Shown here: positions 1 to 5,671 of the stretch, piece by piece
Numbering within the stretch: the stretch's first letter is position 1
Layout: each line of letters opens with the position of its first letter
NCBI GenBank assembly: GCA_030671465.1
Contig: DAOVIP010000056.1
Span: 1 to 8,396, forward strand
Source: Candidatus Aminicenantota bacterium
Lineage (GTDB): Bacteria > Acidobacteriota > Aminicenantia > UBA2199
Direction: 5' to 3'
DNA: 8,396 nt
Position numbers and translations under genes: made by a program
Notes under the pieces: model-generated
Databases searched by the model: none
Told to the model about the DNA's origin: nothing
What the model saw: only the letters and a program-made list of their open reading frames with translations

Positions 1-276
1 ATCGGTCTGGATCTCCATTTGATCTTCCACTTCAATCATGCAGGAGCGCAGGTTGGCTATACCATTTATGGTTACCTGACACTCATAGCAGACACCCATT
101 CCGCACAGGGGTCCCCGTATGTCTCCTTTTACAAAGCTCTTTTTCAATTTTTTATATCCCGATGCCATCAAAGCGGCCAGAACAGTTTCCCCCCGATAGG
201 CTACGATTTCTTGGCCGTTCACCTTTATTTTCACTTTCCCGGTTCGTTTGATATTCCGGGTTCTCAACTCTTTCAT
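1..276 (-). CDS. (2Fe-2S)-binding ferredoxin-like subunit, partial (C-terminus off left edge)
   Basis: Translating the minus strand from ATG at 276 gives 92 residues that run off the window. The sequence carries a plant-type 2Fe-2S cluster motif, C58-x4-C63-x2-C66-x12-C79, within GPLCGMGVCYEC and followed by a conserved-type RSCM around C79. The preceding VKIKVNGQEIVAYRGETVLAAL stretch (about residues 15-36) is the beta-grasp start. This pattern matches the small Fer2_4-type subunits of multi-subunit FAD-dependent amino-acid or amine dehydrogenases (relatives of HcnA, sarcosine oxidase alpha N-terminus, octopine/proline dehydrogenase small subunits), where it passes electrons from flavin. An in-frame TGA lies directly before the ATG, and GAGGTG sits just upstream as ribosome binding site, so this start is secure. 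The partner flavoprotein genes would lie beyond the left edge. It is cytoplasmic by appearance (no signal peptide). The family call is firm; the substrate is unknown. Confidence 0.88.
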   Translation of the reverse strand, partial: MKELRTRNIKRTGKVKIKVNGQEIVAYRGETVLAALMASGYKKLKKSFVKGDIRGPLCGMGVCYECQVTINGIANLRSCMIEVEDQMEIQTD

Positions 277-307
277 TCACACCTCGGTACAGGCTGTTTA
301 AAAAAAC

Positions 308-336
308 AATCTACCTTCAAGTCCGATGATTGTCAA
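308..336 (-). promoter_or_regulatory. Sigma70-type promoter for the 2Fe-2S subunit gene
   Basis: Read on the minus strand, a perfect TTGACA -35 box (331-336) and a TAGATT -10 box (308-313; 4 of 6 matches, including the key second A and last T) are separated by exactly 17 bases. Transcription would start near 301, giving a leader of about 25 bases ahead of the ATG at 276. The -35 box is contained in an 8-base direct repeat noted separately. Assignment is by sequence pattern only. Confidence 0.6.
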
Positions 337-340
337 GTCC
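317..340. repeat. 8-base direct repeat overlapping a promoter (possible operator)
   Basis: TCAAGTCC occurs at 317-324 and again at 333-340, with a 16-base period. The right copy overlaps the TTGACA -35 box and the left copy falls in the spacer of the minus-strand promoter. Tandem sites at this place and spacing could bind a transcription factor, but a chance repeat in a short AT-rich region cannot be excluded. Confidence 0.35.
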
Positions 341-461
341 AAAATTAATTTTACTTTTCATTCGGTTTAATCATGAATTAAGGAAAACTTTTTTACTTAA
401 ATCCAGTATAACTATTGTTATTTTAAAATTAAAGATATTTTAAACGCTTAACTAATAAATG

Positions 462-470
462 TGTTAAAAT
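462..470 (+). promoter_or_regulatory. Possible extended -10 promoter for sppA
   Basis: TG-T-TAAAAT (462-470) fits the extended -10 form TGnTAtAAT with one mismatch. No good -35 box lies 16-18 bases upstream, but the preceding 50 bases are strongly A+T rich, with TATTTTAAA at 419-427 and 436-444, which could act like an UP element. Transcription would begin near 477, about 24 bases before the sppA start. Confidence 0.35.
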
Positions 471-500
471 GAAATTTATGCGAATACCAAAGGAGAAATC

Positions 501-2192
501 ATGAAGCGCGGTCTACTGATTGCCATTTTGATTATTATTGTTTTTCTGATATTCATTGCCCTGCTGGGAGGTTTTATCTACCTGCAATTCAACCAAGAAC
601 CGGACATACCGGAAAATGCCTGGCTTGAACTCAACTTAATGGGGAAGATTGTGGATAACAATGAATCAATGACTTCACGCGATATTGCTATCCGGGATTT
701 ATTCTACCATTTGAGACGGGCAAAAATGGATAAAAGAATAAAGGGTATCCTGATAAAAATCTCAGGGATACACACTGGTTTTTCAAAAGTCGAAGATATC
801 GGCAGTATGATTGAAGATTTCAAGTTGAGCGGTAAAAAAGTCTATACTTTCATCGAATCCGGAGGCCTGATGGAATATTACCTGGCCACCTTTTCCGATA
901 AGATTTATGTGTTCAAGGGATGGGACTTGTTTCTGAAAGGAGTGTCCAGTGAAGCAATTTTTTTGCGAAACACCCTTTCCAAGCTCGGAATAAAGGCAGA
1001 TATGATTCACATCGGTGATTACAAAACCGCCGCCAATATGTTCACTGAAGATGGCATGACCCCGGCCCACCGGGAAGCCCTGCAGAAACTTCTGGATGAC
1101 ATCTACACCTCGGTGGTGGAGGGAATTGCCAAAAGAAGAAATATTAAGATGGATTTATTGAGGGATATCCTGGAAAACTCCCCTCTGACCAATCAGGATT
1201 ATTTGAAAGCCGGCTTAATCGATGAAACCCTATTTCATGACGAAATATTAAAAGACCTGAATTCTAAATACAAAACCGTTAATTTCAACACCTATCGCCA
1301 AACGTCTTCACCCAAACCCTACCGGGGCTCCAAAAAAATTACCATCATCTTCGCTTCTGGAGAAATCCATCTGGGTAAAAGTTCCAGTAATAACAAATCT
1401 TTATACAGCAGGAAAATATTAGGTTCGGATACCTTAGCCAAACAGCTGGAATGGGCCCGGAAAAGCCGTTCTACCAAGGCCGTGGTCCTGAGAATTGACA
1501 GTCCAGGGGGATCGGCCCTGGCCTCAGAAGTGATTCGCAGGCAAATCGAAATTCTGGTTAAGAAGAAACCCCTGGTCATTTCCATGTCTGATCTGGCTGC
1601 TTCCGGGGGTTATTGGATTTCAACCTCGGGATCCAAAATATTGTCCCACCCCCAAACCATCACCGGTTCGATCGGAGTGGTCGGCGGAAAGTTTGTCCTT
1701 AAAGATCTTTATAATAATATCGGGATGAATAAGGAAATCCTGAAAACCTCAAAACATGCGGATATCTTCTCCGATTACAAATCCTTTACCCCTGAGGAGA
1801 GGCAAAAAATATTGGGTATCATGCAAAAAATTTATGACTCCTTCAAGACCATCGTAGCCAAATCCAGAAATATCAAAAAGGAACAGGTGGAAAGAATCGC
1901 CCAAGGACGGGTATGGTCCGGCATGACCGCCAAGAAATTGAAACTGGTCGATCAGTTCGGTGGAATACTGGAAGCCATCGAAACAGCCAAGAAATTGGCC
2001 AAGATACCAGATTCTGAAAAAATCAGCCTCAAAATCTTCCCAAAACAAAAATCACTTCTGGATTATATTCTCGAATTGGCCGGTTTTCAGATCAAGGATC
2101 TGAATGTGATCAACAACATCGAATCTGAAATAAAGAAGTACGATCGATTCTTCCCGGCCCTGCTGATGCCCTACTCCATTTATATTCACTAA
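501..2192 (+). CDS. sppA: Signal peptide peptidase SppA, long (67K) form, membrane-anchored serine protease
   Basis: SppA degrades signal peptides left in the membrane after secretion; it belongs to peptidase family S49. The 563-residue product starts with a membrane helix (about residues 5-29, after MKRG) that should anchor it with its catalytic part outside the cytoplasm. Two tandem S49 domains are visible, as in the E. coli enzyme (618 residues). The N-terminal domain supplies the general-base lysine K175 in GDYKTA, the equivalent of E. coli K209. The C-terminal domain supplies the nucleophile S368 in DLAASGGYWIS, the equivalent of E. coli S409, preceded by RIDSPGGSALAS (331-342) and followed by TITGSIGVVGGKF (386-398). 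Both members of the Ser-Lys dyad are present, so it should be active. AGGAGA at 491-496 is the ribosome binding site and supports ATG 501. The TsaC-like gene begins 15 bases downstream, probably on the same transcript. Confidence 0.95.
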   Translation: MKRGLLIAILIIIVFLIFIALLGGFIYLQFNQEPDIPENAWLELNLMGKIVDNNESMTSRDIAIRDLFYHLRRAKMDKRIKGILIKISGIHTGFSKVEDIGSMIEDFKLSGKKVYTFIESGGLMEYYLATFSDKIYVFKGWDLFLKGVSSEAIFLRNTLSKLGIKADMIHIGDYKTAANMFTEDGMTPAHREALQKLLDDIYTSVVEGIAKRRNIKMDLLRDILENSPLTNQDYLKAGLIDETLFHDEILKDLNSKYKTVNFNTYRQTSSPKPYRGSKKITIIFASGEIHLGKSSSNNKSLYSRKILGSDTLAKQLEWARKSRSTKAVVLRIDSPGGSALASEVIRRQIEILVKKKPLVISMSDLAASGGYWISTSGSKILSHPQTITGSIGVVGGKFVLKDLYNNIGMNKEILKTSKHADIFSDYKSFTPEERQKILGIMQKIYDSFKTIVAKSRNIKKEQVERIAQGRVWSGMTAKKLKLVDQFGGILEAIETAKKLAKIPDSEKISLKIFPKQKSLLDYILELAGFQIKDLNVINNIESEIKKYDRFFPALLMPYSIYIH

Positions 2193-2207
2193 TTGATCCC
2201 CGGTTAG

Positions 2208-2840
2208 ATGATCAGACTGGATTACAAAGAACTACTGACTGAAAATAGCATTCATTGTATTCAGCAAATCATAAAAAAAAATGGAGTCATCAGTTATCCC
2301 ACCGATACCCTATACGGATTGGGGGGGAATTTTCACTCTTTGATCGTAATCAATAAAATCGATTGTCTGAAACAACGAAGAGAACTTCCCTATTCAGTAG
2401 CCATTTCCGGTATCCGGATGCTTAATCCGCTGGTTGAAACCATCCCGGAAATTTTTCATGAGCTTTCCCGGCAATTGGTCCCGGGAAAATTCACTTTTCT
2501 GCTGCCCGCCTCCCCCCAACTAAGAAAATCGTTGTTGAAAAACAGTTCGAAAATCGGCATCCGAATTCCCAACCTGCCTGATATTCTTGAACTTATTTCA
2601 AAATTGAAAGTTCCACTGATATCAACTTCGGTAAACCGATCCAATCAAAAACCCCTGAATAACCCGGACTTGATAGAGGCCCGATTCCCCGAAATCGACC
2701 TTCTGATCGATAAAGGCCCCCTGGAGGAATCAAAGGGATCGACAATTCTGGATTTAACCCGGAGCCCGATAAGATGTATCCGGCAGGGCGATGATTATCA
2801 AAAACTGGTGTCTCTCGGAATCGAGTTTACGGTTAAATGA
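2208..2840 (+). CDS. tsaC: L-threonylcarbamoyladenylate synthase, TsaC/Sua5/YciO family
   Basis: Family members make threonylcarbamoyl-AMP from threonine, bicarbonate and ATP, the first step of the t6A modification at position 37 of ANN-decoding tRNAs; TsaD and partners then transfer it. The 210-residue length fits the short TsaC form with no C-terminal Sua5 domain. Recognisable motifs in order: SYPTDTLYGLG (29-39), LKQRRELP (54-61), PGKFTFLLPAS (92-102), IGIRIPNLP (116-124), PLISTSVNRS (136-145) and STILDLT (178-184), then RCIRQGD. Some positions differ from typical TsaC: the usual TSANxSG is TSVNRSN here, and the K-x-R-P region is KQRREL. PGKFTFLL and the spacing also recall E. coli YciO, so a YciO-like paralogue with a different role is possible. 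No clear Shine-Dalgarno precedes ATG 2208 (only GGTTAG), and translation is probably coupled to sppA, whose stop is 15 bases upstream. Family certain; exact function likely. Confidence 0.85.
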   Translation: MIRLDYKELLTENSIHCIQQIIKKNGVISYPTDTLYGLGGNFHSLIVINKIDCLKQRRELPYSVAISGIRMLNPLVETIPEIFHELSRQLVPGKFTFLLPASPQLRKSLLKNSSKIGIRIPNLPDILELISKLKVPLISTSVNRSNQKPLNNPDLIEARFPEIDLLIDKGPLEESKGSTILDLTRSPIRCIRQGDDYQKLVSLGIEFTVK

Positions 2841-2888
2841 ACCCCCTTTACAAATAAGATCAATCTCAAAGCCCGTTCTGAATCGTGC

Positions 2889-2917
2889 TTGTCTTTGGCT
2901 GGATAAAATGATATGAT
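2889..2917 (+). promoter_or_regulatory. Sigma70-type promoter for the glycosyltransferase pair
   Basis: TTGTCT (2889-2894) and TATGAT (2912-2917) are separated by 17 bases; they match the -35 and -10 consensus at 4 and 5 of 6 positions. It lies in the 114-base gap after the TsaC-like gene and would start transcription near 2924, about 30 bases before the GT4 start. This suggests the two glycosyltransferase genes are transcribed separately from sppA-tsaC. I saw no convincing terminator in the gap, so read-through may also occur. Confidence 0.6.
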
Positions 2918-2954
2918 GCTTATTCAAGCAAAGGCAGGGATGGAATAATAATTA

Positions 2955-4301
2955 ATGAAAAAAGCGACTGAAAGAGTTGATGTTTCGGGAGAATTGAACC
3001 GGGAAAAATGGCTCAGCACCATTTCTTCGAGAATAAAAACCATGAACGACTCTGGTAACCCCGATGAATTTAAAAAATGTTTTCCCCGGCTCATCCGGAC
3101 GATTTCAAAACACCATGGCTTGCATACCGGACTGAATCTGATCAAAAAAATTGAAGTCTCAACAGGATTGCGCAAACCCACCCTGGCCTTGTATGATAAT
3201 TGTCTTCACTTTATCGGTGGCGGTCAAAAGTATGGAATGACCATGGCCTTGGCTCTGCAGGATATTTTTGACATCACCATTCTGTCCAACCAGCCGGTCA
3301 ATCATCGGAACATTCTAGACTGGTATGACCTGGATTTAAGCCGCTGTACTTTTAAAATCATTCCCATTCCTTTTTATGAAAAATTGGGATCCCGACACCT
3401 GGACCCGGCATTGGTTGAATCCAAGACTCAAAACCCCTTTCACCTCATCAGCCTTGAATCCGCCAAATACGATTTCTTTCTGAACAACACCATGCTGGAA
3501 ATGGTATATCCCCTTTCCAACCTGTCGGTGATGATGGTCCATTTTCCCGAACGGAGACCCCGGTATTATTTTTACCCGGATGTCTATACGGCCATCATGT
3601 ATAACAGCAAATATACGGCCAGCTGGATCAAAAAAAAATGGAAGCTCGAACCCCATCAACATATATATCCCCCGGTGGATATGGAGGTGTATGATGGTAC
3701 CACCTCCAAGAAGAATATCATCATTTCAGTAGCTCGTTTTGAGGAAGGCGGTACCAAGAAGCAGCTTGAAATGATAAAAAGCTTCAAGCGAATGAAAGAA
3801 ATTTATCCTGAAATTGCTTTAGGCTGGAGATTAATTCTGGTCGGAGGATCCAATCCTGACAACCCCTATCTCCAATCTGTTAAAGACAGCCTGGGAGACG
3901 ACCATATTGATCTGAAAATCAACATACCTGCTGATGAGTTAAAAGCCCTGTACCGGGATTCCAAAATATTCTGGCATCTGTGTGGCTTGGGACAGAATGA
4001 TCCGGCCAAAATCGAGCATTTTGGGATGACCATTTGCGAATCCATGCAAAACAGCCTGGTACCGATTGTGTTTGATGGCGGAGGCCAGCGGGAAATCGTT
4101 GAACATGAAACCAACGGATTCAGGATAAAATCCACTTTCCAACTCATCCAATACACGATTCAGTTGATGCATGACCCAATCAAATTAAACAGCATGGGAA
4201 ATGCTGCCAGACTCAGCAGTAAAGCCTATGATAAAGTGAGATTCATAAAGGAAGTCAAAGCGTTCTTTATCTCACTGTTAAACCAGTATATTTCAGATTG
4301 A
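2955..4301 (+). CDS. Glycosyltransferase family 4 (GT-B fold) enzyme
   Basis: This 448-residue protein has the GT-B layout of retaining GT4 enzymes, which transfer a sugar from a nucleotide donor to a glycan or lipid acceptor, usually on the cytoplasmic face of the membrane. The acceptor half starts near residue 75 (KPTLALYDN) with a glycine-rich loop, IGGGQKYGM (87-95). The donor half starts with IIISVARFEEGGTKK (255-269) and continues RLILVGGS (292-299). The diagnostic E-x7-E pair is E354 and E362 in EHFGMTICE, followed by VPIVFDGGGQREIV (369-382), which contacts the nucleotide sugar. The first 74 residues are an extra, charged N-terminal segment without a recognised domain. No signal peptide or membrane helix is evident. 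The start is uncertain in detail: purine-rich AGGGATGGA at 2936-2944 is about 10 bases upstream. A GT2 gene follows after 9 bases. Donor and acceptor cannot be told from sequence. Confidence 0.9.
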   Translation: MKKATERVDVSGELNREKWLSTISSRIKTMNDSGNPDEFKKCFPRLIRTISKHHGLHTGLNLIKKIEVSTGLRKPTLALYDNCLHFIGGGQKYGMTMALALQDIFDITILSNQPVNHRNILDWYDLDLSRCTFKIIPIPFYEKLGSRHLDPALVESKTQNPFHLISLESAKYDFFLNNTMLEMVYPLSNLSVMMVHFPERRPRYYFYPDVYTAIMYNSKYTASWIKKKWKLEPHQHIYPPVDMEVYDGTTSKKNIIISVARFEEGGTKKQLEMIKSFKRMKEIYPEIALGWRLILVGGSNPDNPYLQSVKDSLGDDHIDLKINIPADELKALYRDSKIFWHLCGLGQNDPAKIEHFGMTICESMQNSLVPIVFDGGGQREIVEHETNGFRIKSTFQLIQYTIQLMHDPIKLNSMGNAARLSSKAYDKVRFIKEVKAFFISLLNQYISD

Positions 4302-4310
4302 TACCAGTCG

Positions 4311-5324
4311 ATGAAGCCAGAATTCTCAATTATCATTCCAACCAGAAATTCCATGGGCATCATCGACAGACTGATCGAGGCCATCGAAAACCAGGATTTC
4401 GAGTTTTCATACGAGGTTATTTTTTTGGTCACCGAGTCCACCGATGGTACCGAGGAATTCTTGAGAAAAACCTCATTCAAACATAAGAAAATCATTTCAA
4501 TCCCGGCCGTAGAATTCAGTCATAGCAGCACCCGCATGTTAGGGGTTGAGAATGCCCGCGGCAACCAGGTGATTTTTTTTACCGAAGACATTATTCCCAT
4601 TGGAAGAAATTTCCTGTCCGAACTTACCTCTGCGGTGATAAATAAAGAAGCTGCAGCGGCTTACGGAGTTTATCAGACCGACCCCCAGCAGGCAGATCCG
4701 CTGCAGGCCTACCTGAATAACCACTGGTATCTGTCCTACCCGGACCTGGTACCATCCATTTCCCCGACCGAATGGGAGTCAATGCCAGGAATGAAGAAAC
4801 GGTTATTGTGCAATTTTGATAATTGCGCATCATGTATTGACCGGAAAACACTATTGGAACTTCGCCTTCCGGATGTCCCCTACGGAGAGGATATGTTCTT
4901 TGCCAAGCGGATTCTGCTCAACAATAAACGGATTGCCTTAGCCAAAAAGGCAAAATTTTATCACTGGCATAACATGAGTTTCGGTTATTTCCTCAAACGG
5001 ATGTGTTTAGACCAGCATCTCAGCCAAAAAGAATTCGGCGTCGTTTATATCAAAAACAAATTAAGTATGATCTGGTCTATTAAAATTCGGATACTGCACC
5101 GTATCCTGATCACCCTGTTTTTTTTACCAATACCTTTTCAAAAAAAATTATATTGGATCAAATACCACGCCAAAATCCTTACCGCGGATTTCCTGGGAAA
5201 ATACATCGGAAAATTGACTGAAAATGAAAATCTGAAAACTTTTAATCCGATAAACCGGCGTTTATACCGATTTAAACAAAATATTTTGGCCGAGATATCA
5301 GAAAAAAGTATTCCCCGGTACTAA
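4311..5324 (+). CDS. Glycosyltransferase family 2 (GT-A fold) enzyme
   Basis: The 337-residue product opens with FSIIIPTRNS (5-14), the nucleotide-binding start of inverting GT2 enzymes. FSHSSTRMLGVENA (69-82) corresponds to the F-x-H-G-x-x-R-N-x-G region of rhamnosyltransferase-like GT2 proteins, and TEDIIP (91-96) takes the place of the metal-binding DxD-type motif (often TQDAxP). GEDMFFAKR (192-200) carries the acidic pair that usually provides the catalytic base. A hydrophobic patch near 264-275 followed by basic residues may hold it to the inner membrane. It begins 9 bases after the GT4 stop with no clear Shine-Dalgarno, so translation is probably coupled, and the two enzymes likely act on the same surface polysaccharide or glycolipid. 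Resemblance to rhamnosyltransferases is a guess on motif similarity; the sugar is not determined. Confidence 0.88.
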   Translation: MKPEFSIIIPTRNSMGIIDRLIEAIENQDFEFSYEVIFLVTESTDGTEEFLRKTSFKHKKIISIPAVEFSHSSTRMLGVENARGNQVIFFTEDIIPIGRNFLSELTSAVINKEAAAAYGVYQTDPQQADPLQAYLNNHWYLSYPDLVPSISPTEWESMPGMKKRLLCNFDNCASCIDRKTLLELRLPDVPYGEDMFFAKRILLNNKRIALAKKAKFYHWHNMSFGYFLKRMCLDQHLSQKEFGVVYIKNKLSMIWSIKIRILHRILITLFFLPIPFQKKLYWIKYHAKILTADFLGKYIGKLTENENLKTFNPINRRLYRFKQNILAEISEKSIPRY

Positions 5325-5351
5325 CCCCGATTTAAATGTCCGGAGCAGTTA

Positions 5352-5380
5352 TTGAATTATTAAACCTCATAAAATATAAT
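5352..5380 (+). promoter_or_regulatory. Strong sigma70-type promoter for the LapA-domain gene
   Basis: TTGAAT (5352-5357) and a perfect TATAAT (5375-5380) are separated by 17 bases, the best promoter match in the window. Transcription would begin near 5387 and give a leader of about 45 bases. Its location between the GT2 stop (5324) and the small gene at 5432 implies independent, probably constitutive, expression of the small membrane protein. Confidence 0.7.
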
Positions 5381-5431
5381 GAAGTCCAACCTGTTTTTAA
5401 ACGAATTTGAATCAGACAGTCAGGAGGTGAA

Positions 5432-5671
5432 ATGAAATTTATCACAGGTATTGTTTTTGGGATACTGATGGTCATATTCATTTTCCAGAATATTGATATT
5501 GTGGTCATAAACTTTCTCTTCTGGAGCCTATCCATATCCAGAGCCCTGATGATTTTTCTGGTATTCCTCATGGGAATTGTATTAGGCACCATTCTGAGAA
5601 GTATAAATCTGGGGAAAAAACCCCCACATCCCAAGCTGGAAGCTGACCTGGACCGATCCAATTCAGTTTGA
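5432..5671 (+). CDS. Small LapA-domain (DUF1049) inner-membrane protein
   Basis: The 79-residue product has two membrane helices (about residues 3-19 and 37-56) joined by the short segment QNIDIVVINFLFWSLSIS. The pattern F-x-x-QN, then a V-rich strand ending in FLFW, then a second helix with a conserved-type GIVLGTILRS, is that of the LapA domain. In E. coli, LapA works with LapB in controlling LPS assembly and LpxC turnover; in many other bacteria small stand-alone LapA-domain proteins have unknown roles. The C-terminal tail (about 57-79, KKPPHPKLEADLD) is hydrophilic, and unlike E. coli (LapA 102 residues) it is short. No LapB-type gene is adjacent on the same strand. AGGAGGTGA at 5422-5430 is a very strong ribosome binding site, and a near-consensus promoter lies upstream. 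The last 9 bases overlap the 3' end of the opposite-strand kinase gene. Glycosyltransferases upstream fit an envelope role. Confidence 0.85.
   Translation: MKFITGIVFGILMVIFIFQNIDIVVINFLFWSLSISRALMIFLVFLMGIVLGTILRSINLGKKPPHPKLEADLDRSNSV
5610..5626 (-). terminator. Weak hairpin past the kinase stop (possible terminator)
   Basis: On the minus strand TGGGG pairs with CCCCA across a T-rich loop of 7 bases (5610-5626), about 40 bases beyond the kinase stop codon and inside the LapA-domain gene. It is G+C rich but is followed only by GATTTATACTT rather than a true T-run, so it is a poor intrinsic terminator. It is the only hairpin I saw that could end the kinase transcript inside the window. Confidence 0.2.

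Noticed and set aside
19..348. Plus-strand open frame of 109 codons near the left edge
   Set aside because: It lies antisense to the 2Fe-2S subunit, whose cysteine motif and ribosome binding site make the minus strand the coding one.
404..412. TATAAC at 407-412 as an alternative sppA promoter -10 box
   Set aside because: No acceptable -35 box at the right distance, and it would leave a long leader; the extended -10 at 462-470 fits better.
419..444. TATTTTAAA occurring twice in the sppA upstream region, considered as an operator
   Set aside because: The copies are simple A/T sequence in a very AT-rich region, so chance recurrence is likely; mentioned only as a possible UP-like element.
2841..2888. 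Search for a terminator after the TsaC-like gene
   Set aside because: No hairpin with a following T-run could be formed by eye in this stretch.
3336..4172. Several minus-strand open frames of 77-108 codons within the GT4 gene
   Set aside because: They are shadows of the GT4 coding frame, with no ribosome binding sites or recognisable protein motifs.
4298..4486. Short plus-strand frame starting at TTG 4298
   Set aside because: It overlaps the start of the GT2 gene in another frame and has no family features; the GT2 frame has clear motifs.
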